NCBI GenBank assembly: GCA_956465555.1
Contig: OY101119.1
Coordinates: 1,116,001 to 1,180,000 of the forward strand
Length of the DNA stretch: 64,000 nt
Source: Nitzschia sp. pyKryTriq1
Lineage: Eukaryota > Bacillariophyta > Bacillariophyceae > Bacillariales > Bacillariaceae
Reading direction: 5' to 3'
The stretch's first letter is position 1; each line of letters opens with the position of its first letter. The notes beneath the pieces are model-generated. The model ran no database searches, was not told where the DNA came from, and saw nothing but the letters and a program-made list of their open reading frames with translations. Below, one piece after another: positions 1 through 12,300 of this stretch. The translations under genes and the position numbers were made by a program.

Positions 1-251
1 CTACTCTCCGCCTCGATAAAAGCTATGACTGCCTCACTGGATCGCATACAAAAAGGAATGCCGACTGACGACATCATATCGACGTGTAAGTTTCTTTCGA
101 ATGCGAAGTATTTAATGTCTTCGCAGTCTACTAAGCATTGAAAACTCAACCATGATTTTTAGTCTCTGATACAAAGGACGCCGTTGGCTTTACCAAGTAC
201 AGTGCGGAGGAACAACGATACAAAACAATGGACAATGGGGGACATTGCTAG
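1..251 (+). CDS. 3' end of an unknown gene (partial)
   Basis: Frame 1 is the only forward frame open from the left edge. It reads to a GTAAGT donor at 86, and the exon 1-85 joins through a 77-nt intron (86-162, acceptor TTTTTAG) to a second exon 163-251 ending in TAG. The joined tail contains DDIISTFSDTKDAVGFTKYS and ends NGGHC. Without the splice the frame stops soon after, at the TGA in the intron. No domain is recognisable in about 57 residues, so I assign no function. The 5' part lies outside the window. Confidence 0.5.
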
Positions 252-1090
252 CTGAAAATAAATCGCTCTAGTAGTAGTACCCATATATATCATCATTTTA
301 AATGTGGATCAAACTGTACTTGTTGTTTCGAGACTCTACTATGGAAAATAGACAATAGCAACTCTATATTGCAGTCAGTCAGGTCACGATGTCGACATTC
401 CGGCAACAACATCGGATGACATCATCATCATGGTGACAACACCCGACCCAGTACCCACCAGTACCGGTACAACACTACCTGTACCAGTACGGTACAGTAC
501 TGTACTGGTACACTATCCATACCGGTACGTTGTACCCGGTACGTCTACAGTACCAGGTACCAGTACCTGGTACTGTAATCTCTCATCAGGCACGACCGCC
601 GGTGGCACCATCGCCAGCAAAGTACAAGTATCATAAAGTGGCGGTGAACGACAGATGAGAGGCACACTCTCGCTCTTTCTGTTCGCCCTCTTTTGGGCAC
701 TAATTGGCTAATTGGCGCGCCCCGGTGCTCGATCTGGCGAGGCCATCGCGCAAAGAATTGTCCGTAGAATTGACTACTGAACATATGTGACATCATGGGG
801 AAATATACATATTCAACTCTGAATGTTTCATATGTTATTCACATCATGCATTCTTTTATCAGGTCATGAAGGTTTCAGAATGAATCGGGCGAGAGATTGT
901 ACAGTTGACTAGTCTCAATTAATTTTGGGCCTCAGAGGCGGCCGGCGTCGCGCTCCTTTTTTGCCGCCTCTGTCCTAATAAAGCAACAGCTCCGTCGGAC
1001 GAAAATCAGCAGCCGCGGCGCCGGAGCCAAGTTTTGTGCTTGTTCCAATACCATCACAACCCAGAGCCCTCGCGTTGGGGAGCGAGTGGC
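252..1090. other. Intergenic region with a GTAC island
   Basis: No convincing gene in 839 bp. Open frames here are short and biased by the GTAC words. The island at 451-575 is listed separately. The last 100 bp before the F-box gene should hold its promoter and 5' UTR, but I see no clear TATA box or initiator. Confidence 0.6.
451..575. repeat. GTAC-palindrome island 1
   Basis: About 125 bp made almost entirely of overlapping palindromic words: GGTACC, ACCGGT, GTACAGTAC, GTACTGTAC. There is no fixed period, so it is not a simple tandem repeat. It is the first of at least ten similar islands in the intergenic DNA of this window. Confidence 0.8.
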
Positions 1091-2582
1091 ATGATGATCG
1101 GGGGTTCTTTGTTGGCCGTTTTGCCTAAGGGCTTCTTTAGTTGGCCCAGTGCTGTGGAAGAGGGATCTAGGGGTCAACATGCGTTGTCGGTGGTTGTAGA
1201 TGACAATGGGGATGGGCGGAAACGCCGTCATGAAAAGGTGGATTCGAGCGACCGCGTTGGCGGCAGTAGTACGCCCACGCTGGTTTCTCCGGCTCGCAGA
1301 TTTTCGTGCGGTGACGTGCAGAGCACTTCGGACGATGGAAATGATCGACCTCTGAAACGATTTCGAGGACGCAGTAGACTACTAACAGTTCCAAATTTAG
1401 TAGATGCAACTCCGGACAAGGAGGGCAAGAAGCAGCGCTCTGGCTTTATCAACACTGTACCAGAGGATGTTGTCGCGCATTGCCTGTCGTTCCTGGGGAC
1501 TGCAAAGGACCGCTTTGCACTGCAGACTACCTGCAAACTTTTCCGCGACATTTCCAATTCAGATGCCATGCTTGAGAAAGTCGACATCAGCGGGGACGTT
1601 GAAACCGGAGAGCACGGTATCATTCAAGAGACCGACACCCCTTCTTCCGCAGCAGCCACATTGGCACCATTCGCACGCGCGGGAAACTTGGAAGCACTCT
1701 ACATGTAAGTTCCCTACTGCGCTTACGCGCGGACTACGTAGAAGTGTCATCATTATTTTTTATTATTTCGGAAGAACAACATCTCTCACCATCAACCTTG
1801 ATCCCTTCTTTGTCAATCACGATAACAGGTTGGGTATTGTGAAAAGCTATTGCTATCAGGATCTAAAGAACGGGATCCTTATGCTTAAGATGGCATCGCA
1901 GCGAGGATTTGTGCGATCCTCGTACACGCTGGGCATAATATTGAGAGATGCCATTCCGGGGGAAGCTTCACATTTTATGAACCTTGCTGCATCAAACGGG
2001 TATCTACCTGCGCTGCAAGAGATTCTTCCGGCTAGAGAAATGAAGGAGCGATTTGGGGAACCAAATGCTGACGAATTGCGTCGGTTCTTGGACCCCATGT
2101 GTCTAACTCGCCTCCTTCTTCGAGACTACGTGGACTCGGCCGAATTGCGTGGGCTGAACACGAGCCATTGTTGGAACCCTCTTTGTGGAAGATGGGCATA
2201 CAAGGCTACAAATACAACTTCCGCCGTGCGAATGCGCAGGCCTCTAGGTGTTTATTATGACCTGGAGGGCGAGGCGGAACCTCCTGTCGACCATTCGACC
2301 GCTCCTTCACCAAGAGGGCGGTCACTCGTTGGTTTGGTCGACGGACTTCGTGGCGTGGATGGGGATAGAAGCACACCGTTGCGTCCTTCCTCAACCCCGC
2401 ATTCACATTCATGTTGCAAAACTATCGAGGCAACGGCCTGGGAACAAGGGGATGTGAAAGTCGACCGTGTGTCGAGAATGAAAATGTGCAGCCGTTGTTG
2501 CAGAGCAAAATATTGCAGCAAACTATGCCAAGTTTACGACTGGAGATCAAGTCAACACAAAATGGAATGCCAATTTTTGTGA
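1091..2582 (+). CDS. F-box / Sel1-like / MYND zinc finger protein
   Basis: Two exons, 1091-1704 and 1829-2582, joined across a 124-nt GT-AG intron in phase 2 (ATG codon split AT|G). I start at the ATG-ATG at 1091; upstream in-frame codons are TTG only. An acidic/basic disordered N-terminus is followed by an F-box (NTVPEDVVAHCLSFLG, then FALQTTCKLFRDIS), a helical Sel1-like middle (EALYMLGIVKSYCYQ, ASQRGFVRSSYTLG) and a C-terminal MYND finger (CSRCCRAKYCSKLC ending HKMEC). This order matches the plant F-box proteins related to At1g67340; F-box proteins there are SCF ubiquitin ligase adaptors, and MYND fingers bind partner proteins. The first zinc pair (CWNPLC) is separated from the rest of the finger by an insertion of roughly 100 residues, which is unusual. 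The target is unknown. It converges on the PsbP-like gene, 271 bp away. Confidence 0.85.
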
Positions 2583-2853
2583 CGAGGGACATTCGACAGC
2601 TATCAGGCTGGTGTTCACGCCGCGTGTGTTTTGGGGGGACGCATATCCTCATTATGCAATCTACGGAACAGATGCTCGGCTGCAGCATGCTGTTTCTATG
2701 GTTCTGGGGAACGCACCGGGTTTTTCGTCATTTGTACTTGTTCAATGAGAACAAAACTCTATGAAAGCAGAGTATGCATATTTTTCACACAGCTCGCATT
2801 AACATATCTATATAGTAATTCACAGACCCTGCTTTCAAATCATGATTGTTTTA

Positions 2854-3741
2854 TTAAGCTCTGTCAATCTTGAAACTAGATCGAACTCGCTTCAAGTCAC
2901 TGCTAGCAAGCTTCCAAATCTTAGTGGAGTCGCACTCAACTGCGATGCAGTACAGCCTATCCTCGAAAATGGTGGCAGACAGCAAGAAGATATTGTCGTA
3001 AGGGCAGAAACCCAGGCCGAGGTTCTCTTTGCTGTCACCACATGTTTCTGGGGCTGCAGCCATGTCGAACTCATAGTAGCTCTGCCCATCCTTGTTACTG
3101 ACTCTACCGGAGACGATATCTGCCTGATACAACCTCTTCAAGCTCTCGGGCACACCGAGTGCTTTTGCTACTCCAATGGTAGTGGCCTTCTGTAGTCTTT
3201 TCAAGTCGGCTCTACCCGGTGCCTGAAAGATGGTGATACCCTTACAAGCCTTGGCATTCAAGCCTTCTGATCGATCAAAGTAGATTTCATCACCACCCTT
3301 CCCATCTGACCACTTTTCAGGCAACTCGTACGACAACCGAATCTGAGACCCTGTTGTAGTGCCAGCTGCATTCACCCCATCAATATACAACAATCCGTTT
3401 TCGGAAATATCCCATTTCAATTCAACAGGACGTTCTTTTGCTTCTTCTACGGTACCCTCTTTCAAGGAGCCATCGGGATTGAACAGCTGCGACGTCATGT
3501 CACCCTTCTCTTCATCCGCGAAAGCTGGTGAGTTGGGTAAGAGAACCAACGATGACAAGCCACACACAGTGGAGAGAACATCTCTTCTTGTAGCTTGGCA
3601 CTTGGTATTTGAACGCACCGCATGATTGGGGGATCGAGAACTAGAAAGCTGTGGCACTGAAAAGGAGTCGGAGGAAAAAATTTTCCATTCGATCACCAGC
3701 AAGAACAGGAAGGTGGAACTAGTAGGTCGGAGGAACATCAT
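2854..3741 (-). CDS. PsbP-like thylakoid lumen protein
   Basis: Single exon, 295 aa, started at the first ATG of the frame (3741). The N-terminus is layered: a hydrophobic signal peptide (residues 6-18), a Phe-containing cleavage region (SSDSFSVP, residues 23-30) resembling the diatom plastid motif, then a twin-arginine lumen signal (TRRDVLSTVC, RR at 52-53) ending at AFA near residue 75. The mature part begins with DEEKG and carries PsbP-family blocks such as WSDGKGGDEIYFDR and the closing YCIAVECDSTKIWK followed by basic residues. The family assists photosystem II or related thylakoid complexes; the precise partner cannot be read from sequence. The twin-arginine signal implies Tat import into the lumen. 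Confidence 0.85.
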   Translation of the reverse strand: MMFLRPTSSTFLFLLVIEWKIFSSDSFSVPQLSSSRSPNHAVRSNTKCQATRRDVLSTVCGLSSLVLLPNSPAFADEEKGDMTSQLFNPDGSLKEGTVEEAKERPVELKWDISENGLLYIDGVNAAGTTTGSQIRLSYELPEKWSDGKGGDEIYFDRSEGLNAKACKGITIFQAPGRADLKRLQKATTIGVAKALGVPESLKRLYQADIVSGRVSNKDGQSYYEFDMAAAPETCGDSKENLGLGFCPYDNIFLLSATIFEDRLYCIAVECDSTKIWKLASSDLKRVRSSFKIDRA

Positions 3742-4242
3742 ACTGTAGAAAAGCTGGATCGTCTTGAAACCAATCCAAGGCAATGATGTGGCACCAAAAG
3801 AAAGTTTACTCGTATGAAGATAAGGTTATCTACCTCCTTTGAGACTTCGCAGCTTTTGCTTTGCTATTCCTTGTGATAGGCTGGCGAGATTTCTGTGTCA
3901 TGATTGTCGAATGTCGAATCATCATCATCGTTATCGTCCATCGTCCATCTTCCATCTCGTCCCTCGATCCTTTTTGTGTCGACGGGTGTCGGCTTTCTTG
4001 AAGCCGCCAGTGCGTCCGTCGGAAAGAAAAACGTCACTCGTGACCGTCAGATTCGTGACTTACCTCCATCAAATCTATCTACGTACCCCCTTCGCCCTAC
4101 GACTAGTATTGTATTGTATCGTACTGTACTGTTATGCGGCGCTGGTACACCAGCATTCCAAGCGCTCCATTGATACTAACCCAAAAATGATCTTTCTTCT
4201 ATATTTTTCTTGGTGGATGATAGTCGAGGGTTATCTATCAAT
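3742..4242. other. Intergenic, nothing recognised
   Basis: 501 bp between the start of the PsbP-like gene and the stop of the aminotransferase, both on the minus strand. It must hold the PsbP promoter and the aminotransferase 3' UTR. The plus-strand open frames here are compositionally poor and show no motif. Confidence 0.5.
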
Positions 4243-5615
4243 TCATTCTTTGCCGACGATTTTAGCCTCCGCGTTGATACTCCATCCGGGCGGGCCTTCG
4301 CTCTTGCCGTACTGAATGCCTGTAAGCTCGTCCCAGATCCGTTGTGTCAACTCGCCAACTGCCGGAATCTCAATGTCCTTGCCCTTGTATTGAATGCAAG
4401 AGACCGGTGTTACAACAGCAGCTGTACCTGCACCAAATACCTCCAGCAGTCGGTTATCCTCGGCAGCCTCCTGGATCTCACCCATGGTAGGAAATCGTTC
4501 CGATACATCAAAATCTCCCCAGGATCGGCAAAGATCCAAAATACTCGCTCGTGTCACACCCGGGAGAATATCGCCTCTTGTCAATGGTGCCGTAACTAGT
4601 TCGGGGCGTTTTGTCTGCTTGTTTATCAAGAAAAAGAAAACATTCATCGCCCCGACCTCTGTAATTTCGTCATTTTCACCAAAAAGCCACAAAACTTGGG
4701 AGTAACCATCTTTGGCAGCATCCGCGGCTGGCTTCATGGTAGGAGCGTAGTTGCCTCCAACTTTATTTCCACCCGTTCCCCCAGGCCACGCGCGCACAAA
4801 GCTGGTATCTGCTGTCAATCGAATGGGATTGAATCCACTTTTGTAGTAGGGTCCGACGGGGCTAGTAATTACATACAACAGCAAACTGTCTGGCGGTGCC
4901 AATCCCAAGAATTTGTGTGTCGCAATAACTGTCGGCCGAAGGTAGAGTGAGTATCCTTCTCCGTCGGGAATCCACTTTTGATCTAGGGTCACCAATTCCG
5001 AAATACATTGGATCAATTCCTCACGATCAAAGTCAGCCCCAGGCATGTGAAGGCGTGCCATGGAATTGGAGAGACGTTCCATGTTCTTGTCTGGTCGGAA
5101 CAATCGAATCGAATCATCGCTCAATGATTTGTACGCCTTGAGTCCTTCAAAGCATTGAAGACCTAAAAAAGAAAGAGAAGAAAGGTATCATGTACATACG
5201 TATGTTAGTTCCGTGAGCTACTGTATGCCAATCATCTTTTCCACCAACTGGAAAAAAGCGAAAACGTACCATAGTGCAAACATGACGCCGCGGGAGAAAT
5301 GCTCAAGTTCTGGTAGGGTACAATCCTAGGTACCCCCCAGCCATCTTTGGTCGTCCATTCGACCATGAGCATGTGGTCCGCCATGGTTGTTCCAAACATG
5401 AGTTTTTCCTTGGCCGGTCTATTTTGGAAGCGGGAAGTATCAGTGGTCCGTTCGACCGTCAACTGCGAAGACGAAATGGCTCGCTTGTTGCCAGCAACAT
5501 GATGATCCCAGCTTCTAAGGCAATGACGAGTAGCAATCTTGGATTTTGCTGCTCCTGCTGCGAGCCTAGCTCCAAACTTGGAAGATAATGCGCGATGATG
5601 ATTCATGATTAACAT
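4243..5615 (-). CDS. BCAT: Branched-chain amino acid aminotransferase
   Basis: Exons 5270-5615 and 4243-5162 joined across a 107-nt intron; 421 aa. It is a PLP-dependent, fold type IV transaminase moving the amino group between leucine, isoleucine or valine and 2-oxoglutarate. The splice restores the family block [14 protein letters not shown]. Exon 2 carries [10 protein letters not shown], then [13 protein letters not shown] and [12 protein letters not shown] with the expected Schiff-base lysine at K249, then [10 protein letters not shown] and [13 protein letters not shown]. The first 50 residues are basic, hydroxylated and nearly free of acids ([20 protein letters not shown]), which looks like a mitochondrial presequence. 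The start at 5615 is a true ATG. The intron position between YG and LQCFEG lies in a conserved block, so it is well fixed. Confidence 0.95.
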
Positions 5616-6318
5616 GCTTTGGTGCTTGCGATTTTGTTTGCAGAAACTATGAGAGGCAACGTTGGTAACAGGATCGGCAAGGTGTCAGTGTCAATCAATC
5701 GATCTTTTGTGTCGGATTGTCGGATTCGAATTCGCAATGAACAATGAACAGCAATGATCTACGGGTATGAGTACGAGTACTCCGCTCGTCGCAGCGTCTC
5801 GGTCGTCTCGCTGGCGGGCGGCGGCGGGATGTCACCTCTTTGTTCTTCGCGTCTGATCCGCCTTGTCTCGATCTTTCTCGCGCGTCCTCGTACCTGGTCC
5901 TGTGGACCGTACTTAACTACCAGTACCTACTGCGTGTCTCTTCTCTCTACTGCTGTACTACTAGTAGAGAGAGTAGAGAGCGCGGGCCTTTTGTCGTCGT
6001 CTTGCTGCCTTTTTGCTCCCCCAAAATCGTGGGGGGTGGTGGACCCTCTTTTCAGTTTGGATCCTTTTCTCTCCTCCCCCAAAGATCTTGAATCATCGTC
6101 GTCCCGCTTTTTTGTCCCTTGGCCCTTCATCGCGTTATGATATATCGTTCATAGTTGTCGCGGTGTTGGCTGTTGGCTTTTGGCGGCGATTGATTGATGG
6201 TGTTTGGTGTTGTCCTCATCTATCATCTATCAATCATACTATCAACAGTAGTGCAACGATAAAGACCTCCAGAGGAGTTATGAGATGATGCATGGTGCAT
6301 ACAGTCAGTAGATGAAAG
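5616..6318. other. Divergent intergenic region
   Basis: 703 bp between the divergent starts of BCAT and the giant SZT2-like gene, so it should contain both promoters. It includes a purine-rich run of GAGAGAGTAGAGAG near 5960-5980 and TGTCGGATTGTCGGATT at about 5710. No gene is supported. Confidence 0.5.
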
Positions 6319-9300
6319 ATGACTTCTGAATCCAGAGAATTATCGTCCAAGCTGAGATCGGGAGTGGACGCTGGTCTTCTACGGCAACTAGGCGATGCCA
6401 CTACCGCGATCTTTTTGCTACGAGATCATGAAAAGTTTGGTTTGACGGAACGAGTGTGCTATCATTTTGATCTTTCGGAGGCGCTATCTGTATCCCAGAA
6501 CGAAAGCAGCAGTAGCAAAGCAGTTGTCGAGACGCAAGTCGGCTCGTCTTCCCAGGCAGATCGGGCATCCATTTCCGCTCCTGTGACATGTGGAGTATCT
6601 AGTTTGTTGGAATGTGCTCCTGCGACACCTTGGCATCGTTTGTCTAAGCGCCAGAAACGAGCACTGAAGTTTCAGCTACGAGCTTTTAACGACACCGCTG
6701 AAGCCGCGAGGAAATCCCAAGCCAGCATCCGAAGCTCGAACTACGATATTCTTTGCTATCAACCGCAACAGCTGCCTCTGCGACTGAACCCTTCCACGCG
6801 GGTGTTCTTTGCCTATGAAGTCACAAGGATTGCCTTTTGTGTCGATGCATCGCCCAGCATGACGTCTACGTTTGGCGTCAATGGTAGCAGTGGACTTTCC
6901 ACGTCTGCGGCATTCGGTGGTCCCTGCTGCCCCTTGGATCGACTGCCCGACATGGCACGAACTTTTTTCACGTCCATGGTGGAACCTGTCCATGCCACGT
7001 CCTTGTCGGGAGCTGGAATTTGGCGACCAATCCTGGCAGTGACAGTTCTTGCTGTGTTTCCCTTGGGCCAAAAGGCAGAAACTAGTATGTTGGTCCGTGA
7101 TTATCGGGTTGACAGCGTGGAAACGGCGCAAGTCTTGGCCGATCAAATTAAAAAGTGGATTCATGCCGAAGTGGAGGTTGGCATTTCGGAACGACTAAAT
7201 CGTCGACATACCTTTAGATCATGGACAATGCCTATGTACTCGTCGTCGTTGCGAGATATATTGGAGGCGGGGGATTACGCTTTGAGTGTCTTGTCCAGCG
7301 AAGCTCGGCCCATCATCGTTGTCGCTACAGACGGAAGGTCCGTTTCTTGCGATGGTGTTATGGATGTATTTTTGGATGTGGATCGCGTGGACATTCCTGT
7401 CATTATTCTAGATGTATCACTTCCTGAAACCCACGCCAACTTGGCAGAAGAGGGTGAATTGGACGCATCAAACTCGTTCGCCAACAAGGCAGATTTGAAT
7501 TTCTTGACGTATGACCCGGGTGGTCCTGCCGAGTTCCCATTGTATCTTTCAGATGACACGGAGGCATTATACGGAATCTGCCGGGCCACTGGGGGCTATT
7601 TTCTTGATTCCAAGCATCTCGACGAAAAGGCGAAGAGTGTCGCAGGACAGCAAATTGCACCAGAGACCCCGACACCGTACCACTTCTCCTACAAGAGACG
7701 ATTTGTAAAAATGAATGGAGTCCAGTGGCTGACCCTGTTCTCTTTTTCACCGCTTTCTCCAGCGTTTCACTCGTCTGCTGGAAAGTTGGCACCCCCACAA
7801 TACCTTCAAAATCGTCTCAACCTAGGAATGGCTGATACGACCGCTGTTCCAACACAGGATCCGCTCAACTTTTCTCGACACGATGCATTTGTACGACAGC
7901 CTGCTGAGACAAGAAGACGTCTAGGGGTTCTCGAAGTACCCCCGCCACCAAATAATACGAAAAAAGGCAATCAACTGCAGGCTCGCATGACCTTCGCTAC
8001 TTACTTTGTATCACCTGTGCGAATCAAGGCGCTTCTTCTCATGAGAATTCGGGAAGGGTATCGGGCCAAGCAATACGGAACGAGCACGAAGGATGCCGAT
8101 AAGGTGTGTATTCAGTTTACACTACCACTGGAGCTTGGCACTGTACTTCACTACGAGCTTTCGTACAAGGCACTCTCCGGCGAGAGTCATGAAGTTGGTT
8201 CAGCGCACATTAAGATTGAACTCTCTGGTGACACTGCCTTTGTCCAGACAGTCAAGGGTGATTTCTTACGGCAGGGACCAGAGGTGCGGCCGTATACCAT
8301 GGCGCAGAAAGTCTCTGCCCGGCTTTGCCAGATTATGCGTTGGATAAGAAAAGAGGATATCCTGCAATCTTACTTGAGCCCGCCATCGGGCTGGACGGAT
8401 CAACTATCAAGCCCAGAATCTCCCTTTGCTCGTCGATTGGGTACAATGACAACGGTTCAACGGCGCCGTCACTTTCGATCTGACGAATTTGATGTTATCT
8501 GCACAGGCCATTTGCCCTATACCCTGGAGGAAGACGATTTTCTGAGTGAATTTGTTTCAACGGACAACGGGGAACAAGAGTTACTTGAATTGGTGGACAG
8601 CTGGTCAACACAGGTCATCAACAAGGACGAGTCGCGTTATGTCAAAGCAACATCGTCACCAGATGGGATGACACACTATTTTTTGATTGAAGTGCGCCAG
8701 TCGCAACTTGCTCCGAGACTTTTTACGGTCACTCTCGAGTTCTTCGGGGGTACTGATCCACGAGAGAGACTTCTCATGCTGGCAAATTTAAAGGGCGAGA
8801 TAGAGAAGCAGAAAGATGTCGAAGTTCTTGAGAAACAAATGGGGCCATTTCTTGTGGGGACTTCTCACAGTCCAACAACCAAGAAAAGGAACGTGGAATT
8901 CCAATATCATCATGCTAGGTGGGATTTGGTGAAGGACCCGGAACTCTTGCCGCTTGTGATGAAGCGCAGAACTGAGATTGGACGATTTCGTCTCATGCAA
9001 TCGGATGAAAGCTCGGCCATTTTTGCCAAAGTAGTTCCGGAGAAAGTCCATGATGTCCCCGGTGACCTCATCCAGTATCAGATTGCAATCCTCCCCGATA
9101 AAGTTGTTGTGGACCTCCACATGGAAAGCGAATGTGGTTTGTTTTTCCCGTTCGGTTTAGCGCGGAGCGAGACCAAGCGCTTCAACGGAATGGTCCACGT
9201 CTTGCGTCGTCGAGACCAAGAATGTGGAAGAGCCTTGCGGAGTCGAACCAATCTCCTTAAAGTTCTTCAACAAAATCCTCAAGCGAACTCCGATGAGGTG

Positions 9301-12300
9301 AACGACATTGAAGAACCCCATAAGACAAGCGTGGAAAGAATGCTTCAGTATTCATCAAGTGTAACAAGGAAGATGCGATTTTTTCACCCTTCAGCTGGGG
9401 TGGCAAATACTGTACTATTTCAAATAATTGAAAGTCTGCTTCTGTCAGGTGCACTCGGGGTAGGCGCCGCGAAGCTCTCGATACACCCTGGAGAAAGAAT
9501 CAAGGATCAGGACGAAGGAGCCTGGTTCGTTATCCAATTTGATCGATACACGATGAGTATCGTTCATCTGTCCATGGTTGATATTAGGAGGGACGAACAT
9601 GAAGACTCGGAGGGTCAAACCTACAGAAATCTTACCTTCTTCACCAGCGGGATCAGCGATCTTTACAGTAAGCGCGATGATACAAACGACGACGATTCTG
9701 TTGACAGTCATATCAGCGAGCATATGTGTGTCACGGAATTCGCAGATCATTTTGATTTCGTGGAAAAGGAAAACTTTGCCGCTGCCGCCTATCTTGCGCT
9801 AAGAAATGATTTGGAGTCAATCGATCATTTTGAGAAAGACGACTTACGGGTGATACAAAACTCATTGGATTTTGTCGAAGTAGCCAATCTTGTGGTTACA
9901 GGGCACGGGATTCACGGCGAAGGTCGTACGGAGGACTCTGGGGACTCAAAGCTTACTAGACTGGTCCTGACGATTCTGTCCCCTGTACCGGGGGATGATG
10001 AATGCCTTTTCTACAGCGGGAACGAGATTCCCGATGAAAATTTTAGCCTCAGCGATGAAGAAAGTGACTCGGATACAGAAGAGAGTGTCGTTGGATCCGA
10101 TGAAGACGAGCAACCGAGTGGCCAAGACACGCATCCTTTGCGAAGACTCTCCTCCAACGACGAAATTAACGTCAACGAAGATTCGATCAAGGACCCATTG
10201 CCACCCACGACAGCCCCGCCCATCTTTGTACGGTTCAAACTGAATGGAACTTTAATTCCTTTTAAGTCGCTCAACGGGATCGAGGAAAGCGCGTCTCTTG
10301 CTGCTGAAGTTTCTGTTTCGAAAAGTTATCGTGGCCAGTCGTCGGTCACTCGTGACATGGACAGTCCAAACCTTCCTTGGTCGCACCAAGCTGTCGCATC
10401 GGAGCTTAATGTCCTCTTGAAGTGGTATGTTGCTGAACAGACCATCGAAAAGCTGCGACACCAAGGCGCCGAGATATCTCAGGACAACCTCAAACTTGTG
10501 AAGAAGTGCATGAAACGAGTACAAAGCACCTTGACATTTTCAATTGATGTTTTCTTTTATGTCTCGAAATTAGACGTAATGGTACCTGCCTCTGCGCCAG
10601 CGGGTGGTGAATCTCAGGTAGAGGAAGGTTTTGCTCTTCTGGCGTCGGAACTGGACAAGAATGAGGCTTTTCGGTTCAATCCAGTAGCTTCTGGCGGCTA
10701 CTTCGTCTCGATCCCGAACAACGACAAGTCCTTACCATTTTGGTGTTTTCTGTACGTCCAAGCAAACGCGGGACTGATTTCTTCCCAAATATACCATCCA
10801 GAAGGCGAGCAGGTAGCCGTCGAAGTGATGTCCAAAATCCATGATACCATTCGACGCTGTATTCATCGAGTGAATCAGGAGCTCCTTTTGAAAAGGTACG
10901 AACCATACACTATCGTTCATTGTTTTTGATTGAATGCGCGCTGCCCCATGATCTAACGTAACTTGTTGCACGGGTACAGTCTCCATCGTAATCGCACTGC
11001 AAGCAGCCTGCTAATTCCTTCTCCTAAAAAGAAAATTACCATCGCACCTGAATTATCTCCAAAAGGCGAAGATGACGTCCCACAAAATTTCCCCCCTGGC
11101 TCGTTTGCATGCCCGATTGTTTTTCGAACGCTCTTCGATTTATTTCATAGGTGTGCGACAAATCCGAGCCAAGTTGCCCGTACACTTGAGGCCACCGTTC
11201 TTCATAGCTTTGCGGTGTCGAATAGATCCGGAATCTTCGTCTACAAAGACGAAGCTGGAGGCATTTTTTACATGAGTCTCGAGGCTAGAGGGAGTGGAAT
11301 TGACGGGGATGGTCAAGTCGAATTGCTTGTTCATGGGATAGAAAAGCCTGGGCCTAGCGTGACGGAGCAGTTGAAAGTGCTTCTGCAGAGGCGACTTCTT
11401 TTGATCGGAAGTGACCAACTTTCGTCCGTGTTGACGAAAAATCCTCACTTTCGCATTGGCGCAAATGATCTTGATTTTTTGCGATCTTTTGACCACGAAT
11501 GGACGAGCCTGTCGAAAGACAAAGCGCAATCGTATCCTCAAGAGACATACTACGAGTTTCCGAGTATTGCGAATGACCCATGTATGGTGCTGCTCATGTT
11601 CCGCCAAAACATTTGTGGCTCTACTTTCTTTCACAGACTAAATGATATCGGCTACGAGCGACTCAGTCCCCCTGTGACAGAATCTCGTCGGTTGGAGTCC
11701 GGAGGTAGTGTTCTTAAATGGAACGAACACGACTTTACTCTATACTACAACAATGCACCCTCAAAGCTCGACCAGAGCTTTCAGGGCGTCAGCACGCTTA
11801 CCGAGAGAGGCGCTAGGTTAAGTCGTCAAGTCGGAAGTGGGATTGCCATGATTGAGATTCTTCTAGTTCGAGCAAATGGTATTCCCGTCGACGAGGTTGC
11901 ATTTGCCGAACCCGTTGCTGCTTCCTTTGACGCTGGCACCGACCCTTCGATGCTACGATTCCGAAAGCTTAGCAAGTTTCCAGAAGATTCAAACAATGTG
12001 TGCGTACGCGTTCGGGTCACCGACACAGCACTCAGCCGAAAACATCTGCATGAATGGATCGAGCTCACGCTGAACCAAGCTCTTGCAGCCTGGGTCATCG
12101 AGAGGGGAATTGAAAGGTCCTTCATGTCAAACCCAGATCTCAAACCAGGAGTGAATATTCAGCGAAGAATCGTTTCTGACAAGGATGATGTCAGGAGGAA
12201 CTCAATCGAAGAACTGTGCCCGGGTTTACCATCTCTGCAGCACTTGCTGCAAATTTCGCATGACTTGCCCCACCCAGCCATTTGTAGCGTTGCTAGCCAG

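Noticed and set aside
3839-4315. 158-codon plus-strand frame between two minus-strand genes
   Set aside because: Overlaps the BCAT 3' end, irregular composition, no domain.
7402-7440. Idea that the giant gene at 6319 is a complement or integrin VWA protein
   Set aside because: No signal peptide or membrane helix, and the rest of the protein has no adhesion domains.
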